A stretch of DNA of 64,000 nt from positions 62,001 to 126,000 of the forward strand of contig NZ_JACHEN010000009.1 in assembly GCF_014205875.1 (NCBI RefSeq). The letters run 5' to 3'. The stretch is from Anaerosolibacter carboniphilus (GTDB lineage: Bacteria; Bacillota; Clostridia; Peptostreptococcales; Thermotaleaceae). The notes beneath the pieces were generated by a model, which had not been told where the DNA came from, did not search any database, and saw only the letters and a program-made list of their open reading frames with translations. A program made the translations under genes and the position numbers. Shown here piece after piece: positions 57,962-64,000 of this stretch (position 1 is its first letter; every line of letters begins with the position of its first letter).

Positions 57962-58975
57962 TTACCTCCCTGCTCCTCTCACCAATTTTCTAACTTCCTC
58001 CTTTGATATGGGCTCCATATTATGAGAGCGATAGCTTCCTATATCTACTGGGTTATAATTCTTATAGAACTCCATAAACTTTTCTATCCCATAGGTTACA
58101 GGGCACACTGCATACATTTTTCCCAAGTCAAAGGCAAATTTAGATTCTTCTTCTGTCATGAGCTCTTCATAAAACTTTTCCCCTGGTCTTATCCCAATCG
58201 TTTCAATTTTCACTTCATAAACATCAATATCATATTTTTCGCACGTCTCTTCAATAACAATTTCAACCAAATCTTTGAGCCGAATGACTGGCATTTTTAG
58301 TATAAAAATTTCGCCACCCAGACAGTTTTCGGGTACCTGCATTGTAAGGGCTGCAGCTTGCGTCAACGTCATCATAAATCTACTCATATTTTGGTCAGTT
58401 ACCGTTACTTTTCTCTGCTCTAGGATCTGCTTTTCAAATAATGGAATGATGGAACCTCTTGATCCCAATACATTTCCAAATCTAACAACAACAAATTTCG
58501 TTCTAGCGTTACCTCGACTGAAATTAGCTGCTTGCGTAATTCTCTCTGCTAACAGCTTCGTAGCACCATAGACATTGGTAGGATTAATTGCTTTGTCCGA
58601 ACTCGTAAATATCACCGTTTCTATATTATGATTTCTAGCTGCCTTTATGACATTATCCATCCCAATAATATTGGTCTTCATAGCCTCTGTAGGATTGTAT
58701 TCACAAGCAGGTACATGTTTCATCGCCGCTAAATTGAATACAATATCAATGTCCCGACACGCTCTTTCAACACGATCATAGTCCCTTACATCACCTATTA
58801 ATAATCTAATGTTACTCTTGTTACCTATCTCGTTTTCTATCATAAACTGTTTATGTTCGTCTCTACTCAAAACTCTGATGACTGCTGGTTCTTGAATTAA
58901 TATTTCTTCCATAATTTTTCTGCCGATGGTTCCCGTCCCACCAATAATCAAAATCTTCTTATTTTTATAATTCAT
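57962..58975 (-). CDS. UDP-GlcNAc 4,6-dehydratase (PseB-like)
   Basis: It opens the pathway by converting UDP-GlcNAc to the 4-keto-6-deoxy sugar. The 337-residue sequence has GGTGTIGRKI, LAAMKHVPACEYNPTEA, TSSDKAINPTNVYGATKLLAE with the YxxxK motif, FGNVLGSRGSIIPLFEKQI and the family tail IRPGEKFYEEL. Inversion at C5 is assumed from the presence of PseI- and PseG-like partners. It is the first gene of the operon; AGGAGCGAG precedes the ATG. Confidence 0.9.
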   Translation of the reverse strand: MNYKNKKILIIGGTGTIGRKIMEEILIQEPAVIRVLSRDEHKQFMIENEIGNKSNIRLLIGDVRDYDRVERACRDIDIVFNLAAMKHVPACEYNPTEAMKTNIIGMDNVIKAARNHNIETVIFTSSDKAINPTNVYGATKLLAERITQAANFSRGNARTKFVVVRFGNVLGSRGSIIPLFEKQILEQRKVTVTDQNMSRFMMTLTQAAALTMQVPENCLGGEIFILKMPVIRLKDLVEIVIEETCEKYDIDVYEVKIETIGIRPGEKFYEELMTEEESKFAFDLGKMYAVCPVTYGIEKFMEFYKNYNPVDIGSYRSHNMEPISKEEVRKLVRGAGR

Positions 58976-59089
58976 AGTTCTCGCTCCTAAATGTAAACAT
59001 CAGATTTAAAAGTTGTTTATATAACATATATATGAACGCACATTAATTCTGTGAATAGGCCGTTTGATTCCCTAGCACCGTTATATCTT

Positions 59090-60187
59090 TCAAGTCAAAA
59101 AGTTTCGAAGCTGCTGCCTCTGTTCCAGCAATTCTTCAAGAACACTAAGATTGTGTAAAATATTTATATCTTGGGGACGATAAGATAACGCCATTTTGTT
59201 ATGCTGATAGGACAGATCATATAGGCCTAACCGATAATAACAAAGTCCTAGCTGCATATGGGGCAGCCAGGTTCGACTTGGCTGATTGATAATAGCCCAG
59301 CTGCTTTCTGGTAGAGGTACTTCAAGGGCCTGCTTATACCAATAAACGGCATTCTTGAATGCATTTTTCTCCAAAAAATGATAGCCTAGCCGACAGCAAG
59401 CTTCTGAGCGTGGAGTATCATATTGAAAGGACTTGAAAGTGTATGCCATCTCCTTATCTTTATCTCCAATCTGGTAATAACAGTCAGCCAATCTGTTGCA
59501 AGTAAAAATCTTATTTTCCACCGAATTATTCTCATCCTCTAAGTATTTCAAATAGAATACGATGGCTCTTTCATATATTTGGTGCTGATGCAATTCACGG
59601 GCAAAATGAAAGACATCCTGAGCCGTAAATGCTTTTCCCTGACTCAAGCGGTTTTCATATATTTTGAGATTACGGTCCGTTGTCTTACTGACCCGCTTAT
59701 GGGTCACTACGATATCACTGTCATATAGATATCCATCAACAAACAAGTCTTCATGAACAGCACCACACCACTGAAAGTTTTTCAATCGTTTTACGATCCG
59801 GGTCCGTCGTACACTTAACGTTACATTCCCATAATCGTCAAAGTCACAATGATATTCCATAGAGACAGCATCCACCAAAGGATCTAGGGATTGTTTCAGT
59901 TTTACCAATTTCTGTCGTTCCTCCGGTAAGAGTACATCATCTGCATCCAACCACATAATATAGTCCATGGTCCCATGGGAAAAAGCAAAGTTTCGTGCCG
60001 CAGCGAAATCATCGACCCATTCAAAATCTATAACGTGTTTTGTAAATTTTTCAGCTATTTCTTTCGTTCTATCGGATGAACCCGTATTCACAATAATGAT
60101 CTCATCCACGATGTCGCTTACTGATGTCAAGCATCTTTCCAGGGGATCCTCTTCATTTTTTACAATCATACAAAGACTTATTTTCAC
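59090..60187 (-). CDS. GT2-TPR glycosyltransferase, paralogue flanking the collagen-like gene
   Basis: A GT2 domain (SLCMIVKNEEDPLERC, IIVNTGSSDRTKEI, MWLDADDVLLPEE) fills the first ~220 residues. TPR-like helices (SYQHNKMALSYRPQDINILHNLS) form the rest. It is paralogous along its length to the protein at 62468, with the collagen-like gene between them. SgtA, next to bclA genes in Clostridioides difficile, is a similar arrangement. The start is GTG at 60187, with GAGGTGATC before it. Confidence 0.83.
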   Translation of the reverse strand: MKISLCMIVKNEEDPLERCLTSVSDIVDEIIIVNTGSSDRTKEIAEKFTKHVIDFEWVDDFAAARNFAFSHGTMDYIMWLDADDVLLPEERQKLVKLKQSLDPLVDAVSMEYHCDFDDYGNVTLSVRRTRIVKRLKNFQWCGAVHEDLFVDGYLYDSDIVVTHKRVSKTTDRNLKIYENRLSQGKAFTAQDVFHFARELHQHQIYERAIVFYLKYLEDENNSVENKIFTCNRLADCYYQIGDKDKEMAYTFKSFQYDTPRSEACCRLGYHFLEKNAFKNAVYWYKQALEVPLPESSWAIINQPSRTWLPHMQLGLCYYRLGLYDLSYQHNKMALSYRPQDINILHNLSVLEELLEQRQQLRNFLT

Positions 60188-60227
60188 ATGATCACCTCTT
60201 GGACATTCAAGATGTATTTCTTATATA

Positions 60228-60255
60228 AATTATATGCCTGTTGATTCCTATGTGT
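60228..60255 (-). promoter_or_regulatory. Possible sigma-K type promoter
   Basis: AC-N17-CATATAATT on the minus strand, ahead of the GT2-TPR gene at 60187. Confidence 0.3.
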
Positions 60256-60260
60256 TTCTA

Positions 60261-60294
60261 AAAAAGAAGCCGGCTCACGTAGAACGCAAGCCGG
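60261..60294 (-). terminator. Terminator of the collagen-like gene
   Basis: CCGGCT / AGCCGG stem with a 13-base loop, then CTTCTTTTTT on the minus strand, 40 bases after the stop. Confidence 0.78.
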
Positions 60295-60333
60295 TCATAC
60301 CTCATAGAAATCCTGATATTTCCCAGATGCACG

Positions 60334-62226
<1,893 letters not shown>

Positions 62227-62242
62227 TCATCCCTTTTCAGTT

Positions 62243-62269
62243 CATATTATGTGGACAAAGTATTATGGT
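62243..62269 (-). promoter_or_regulatory. Possible sigma-K type promoter
   Basis: AC-N16-CATAATATG on the minus strand, 17 bases before the ATG of the collagen-like gene, so the leader would be very short. Confidence 0.35.
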
Positions 62270-62368
62270 TCCATAACCGCTTAAACGTTTCCCAAATATA
62301 ACGATAAAATAGATCTAATTTTTCATGAGTAAATAGCTATAGCTTCAAAACAAATAGGATCACAAACC

Positions 62369-62409
62369 AACCCTTTCACAGTATTAAACCCACATACTGT
62401 GAAAGGGTT
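62369..62409. terminator. Long-stem terminator
   Basis: A perfect 15-bp stem AACCCTTTCACAGTA / TACTGTGAAAGGGTT with an 11-base loop, 58 bases after the GT2-TPR stop at 62468. The T-run is weak. Confidence 0.65.
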
Positions 62410-62467
62410 GTCTTCTGAACCTCCCTATCTTTTTTCATTATAATGATTTATGATAATATTCCATATT

Positions 62468-63559
62468 CTACTGATCCGTTGAATTCTTTATCTTTAACGT
62501 CTCCTCAAAATATTGTTTATTATATAAAACTCTTTGATCATCAGGTATATATAATCTAGCTATTTCATTATGCTCATAGGCTAACTGATGAAGTCCTAAG
62601 CGATCATAACATAAACACAGCTGCAGGTGAGGCAGCCAAGTCCAACAGGCAGAATTTGTTAGTCCCATGTTTTCAGTAGGCTTTTCCAACAGTGTGGCAA
62701 CCTTGTACCAAAAAGCAGCTTGTTTAAACATGTTTTTATTTAAAAATAGAAATCCCATTCGACAGCAAGCTTCAGCCCTTGGCACATCATATTTAAAAGA
62801 TTGTAAGTTATGCTTCATTGCATCATCCCAATTATTCAGGATGATATGAATATCAGCAAGCTTCCCACAGGCAGCAACATTGTCTTCAAACCATCCCTTT
62901 CCCGTATCCAGAAATTTATTATAATATTCTGCAGCCTCTTGATGCCGTTGATGATCGAGAAGCTCATTGGCATAATAATACAAATCTCTTGAACTAAACG
63001 ACTCATTGTTTTTCAAGCGCTGTTCGTATATCCTTATATTTCTATTCACATCATGATGGACACGCTTATGTGTTACCCCAATATCGCTGTTGTAAATAGT
63101 ACCACCCATTTCTAGATATTCATGTACCGGACCCACCCATTTAAAATTACAGCTTCTCTTTACAAGACGGTTACTTCTTATGCTGTGTGTCACTTTTCCA
63201 TATTGATCAAAAGTTAAGTTGATGTTCATCGTCACACAATCTATCGTTGGACTGAGAGCTTCCTTAAGCTGCAAGAATTTCTGTCTATCTTTCTCTAGCA
63301 ACATATCATCAGCATCCGTCCAAAGAATATATTCCATGGAAGCTTTGTTAAAGGCAAAATTACGGGCAGCCGCGAAATCGTCAATCCACTCAAAATCATA
63401 TATTTTATCTGTATAACGTTTGGCTATTTCTTTTGTGCGATCTTCTGAACCCGTATCAACAATAATGATTTCATCTGCAATTTCATTCATAGAGTCTAGA
63501 CATCTGGCAAGAACCTTTTCTTCATTTTTTACGATCATGCATAAACTAATAGTCAGCAT
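62468..63559 (-). CDS. GT2-TPR glycosyltransferase, second paralogue
   Basis: The 363-residue protein has the same layout as the gene at 59090. A GT2 domain (SLCMIVKNEEKVLARC, IIVDTGSEDRTKEI, WTDADDMLLEK) precedes a TPR-like helical tail ending HNEIARLYIPDDQRVLYN. Long stretches (DDFAAARNFAF, RAEACCRMGFLFL) are shared. It is placed between the collagen-like gene and another collagen-type gene at the window edge. GAGGTGATATT precedes the ATG. Confidence 0.85.
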   Translation of the reverse strand: MLTISLCMIVKNEEKVLARCLDSMNEIADEIIIVDTGSEDRTKEIAKRYTDKIYDFEWIDDFAAARNFAFNKASMEYILWTDADDMLLEKDRQKFLQLKEALSPTIDCVTMNINLTFDQYGKVTHSIRSNRLVKRSCNFKWVGPVHEYLEMGGTIYNSDIGVTHKRVHHDVNRNIRIYEQRLKNNESFSSRDLYYYANELLDHQRHQEAAEYYNKFLDTGKGWFEDNVAACGKLADIHIILNNWDDAMKHNLQSFKYDVPRAEACCRMGFLFLNKNMFKQAAFWYKVATLLEKPTENMGLTNSACWTWLPHLQLCLCYDRLGLHQLAYEHNEIARLYIPDDQRVLYNKQYFEETLKIKNSTDQ

Positions 63560-63591
63560 AATATCACCTCATCAATCTTCATATTTCAATA

Positions 63592-63618
63592 CATTGTATG
63601 TCATATTTGGGGTTATGT
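63592..63618 (-). promoter_or_regulatory. Possible sigma-K type promoter
   Basis: AC-N16-CATACAATG on the minus strand, ahead of the GT2-TPR gene at 63559. Confidence 0.35.
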
Positions 63619-63647
63619 GATTGGGACATGGTCATTATATGCAACAA

Positions 63648-63677
63648 CAAAGCCTTCCACATAAATGGAAGGCTTTG
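63648..63677 (-). terminator. Hairpin terminator of the edge gene
   Basis: CAAAGCCTTCCA / TGGAAGGCTTTG perfect 12-bp stem, 15 bases after the stop at 63692. Its core matches the hairpin at 9820-9842. Confidence 0.75.
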
Positions 63678-63691
63678 AGAAATAGGTTATT

Positions 63692-64000
63692 CTAATCATC
63701 TAATTGAATAATAGTCAATTGTGCACCTACTTGTGGAGCAGGATCCATGATGAATGAAGTTGTAGTGGAACTATTGCGTAGGGCGATTCCATCACCACCT
63801 GTGAGACCTAAAATAGCTTCGCCGCTTATTTGGTCCGGTACAGCCAGGATAGCTACTCGTGTGGATGGATCGACAACTCCATTTACAGCAATAGATATCT
63901 CAGCACCTGTGTTTCCTGTCACACTAACGCTGTAGTGAATTTCATAAAAAGCGGTATTTGGAACAGTTATTCCCGAAGCACCTGCTGTGTGGATGATGCC
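63692..64000 (-). CDS. C-terminal jelly-roll domain of a probable BclA-like protein (5' part beyond window)
   Basis: The frame is open to the right edge, giving 102 residues of the C-terminus. The pattern GIIHTAGASGITVPNTAFYEIHYSVSVTG, then ISIAVNGV and SGEAILGLTGGDGIALRN, resembles the TNF/C1q-like end domain of BclA exosporium proteins. A collagen-like stretch is expected upstream, outside the window. Reads toward the GT2-TPR gene and has its own hairpin terminator. Confidence 0.65.
   Translation of the reverse strand, partial: GIIHTAGASGITVPNTAFYEIHYSVSVTGNTGAEISIAVNGVVDPSTRVAILAVPDQISGEAILGLTGGDGIALRNSSTTTSFIMDPAPQVGAQLTIIQLDD

Overview
The window is a low-GC stretch of a spore-forming, Gram-positive anaerobe of the Clostridia. 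The evidence is AGGAGG-type ribosome binding sites, A/T-rich intergenic DNA, YesM/YesN-type regulators, a SleB-like cortex hydrolase behind a c-di-AMP riboswitch, an undecaprenyl-phosphate GlcNAc-1-phosphate transferase, and a large spore-surface type gene set. The gene content recalls Alkaliphilus and relatives; that genus guess is inference. No rRNA, tRNA, CRISPR array, insertion sequence or prophage was seen.

1-19.5 kb is mainly housekeeping DNA, mostly on the minus strand. It holds an FtsH-type protease cut by the left edge, a nucleoid-associated protein pair, several very small proteins, threonine dehydrogenase, an MgtC-like protein, a 2-hydroxyacid dehydrogenase, a LiaF-like membrane pair, a TagO/WecA-type transferase, YebC, an M16 peptidase, a DUF3810 HExxH protein, an NlpC/P60 plus class-A-like serine hydrolase pair, an amino-acid permease behind a tandem glycine riboswitch, MsrB, and a truncated secreted protease-like protein.

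19.8-24.3 kb is a three-gene operon for the oxidative branch of the TCA cycle (aconitase, NAD-type isocitrate dehydrogenase, citrate synthase). It converts oxaloacetate and acetyl-CoA to 2-oxoglutarate, probably for glutamate. Its sigma-A type promoter carries a perfect 20-bp palindrome over the -10 box, and a 48-bp perfect palindrome ends the operon.

24.3-30.6 kb is a sugar-sensing operon: a Gfo/Idh/MocA oxidoreductase, two membrane-anchored sugar-binding proteins, a YesM/LytS-type kinase and a YesN-type regulator, with no ABC permease or ATPase. 30.7-37 kb holds an ABC-F ATPase with a degenerate second nucleotide-binding site, a TPR protein, the riboswitch-controlled SleB-like hydrolase and a large WG-repeat protein.

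37-64 kb is the most interesting part, a spore-surface glycoprotein island. It encodes structural proteins without signal peptides: a DNRLRE-collagen-beta-propeller fusion, a protein with a valine at every third position, a DNRLRE protein with a DUF6385-like end, and the jelly-roll end of another probable BclA-like protein at the right edge. It also encodes glycosyltransferases joined to TPR repeats, a complete dTDP-L-rhamnose pathway, and a complete pseudaminic-acid-type nonulosonic acid pathway that includes a NeuB-like/cytidylyltransferase fusion. A probable nonulosonic acid transferase lies between the two sugar pathways. The set parallels the Bacillus subtilis sps spore polysaccharide operon and the Bacillus bclA-rhamnose island, but the domain combinations differ. 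I infer that the island builds and glycosylates an exosporium or crust layer from inside the mother cell.
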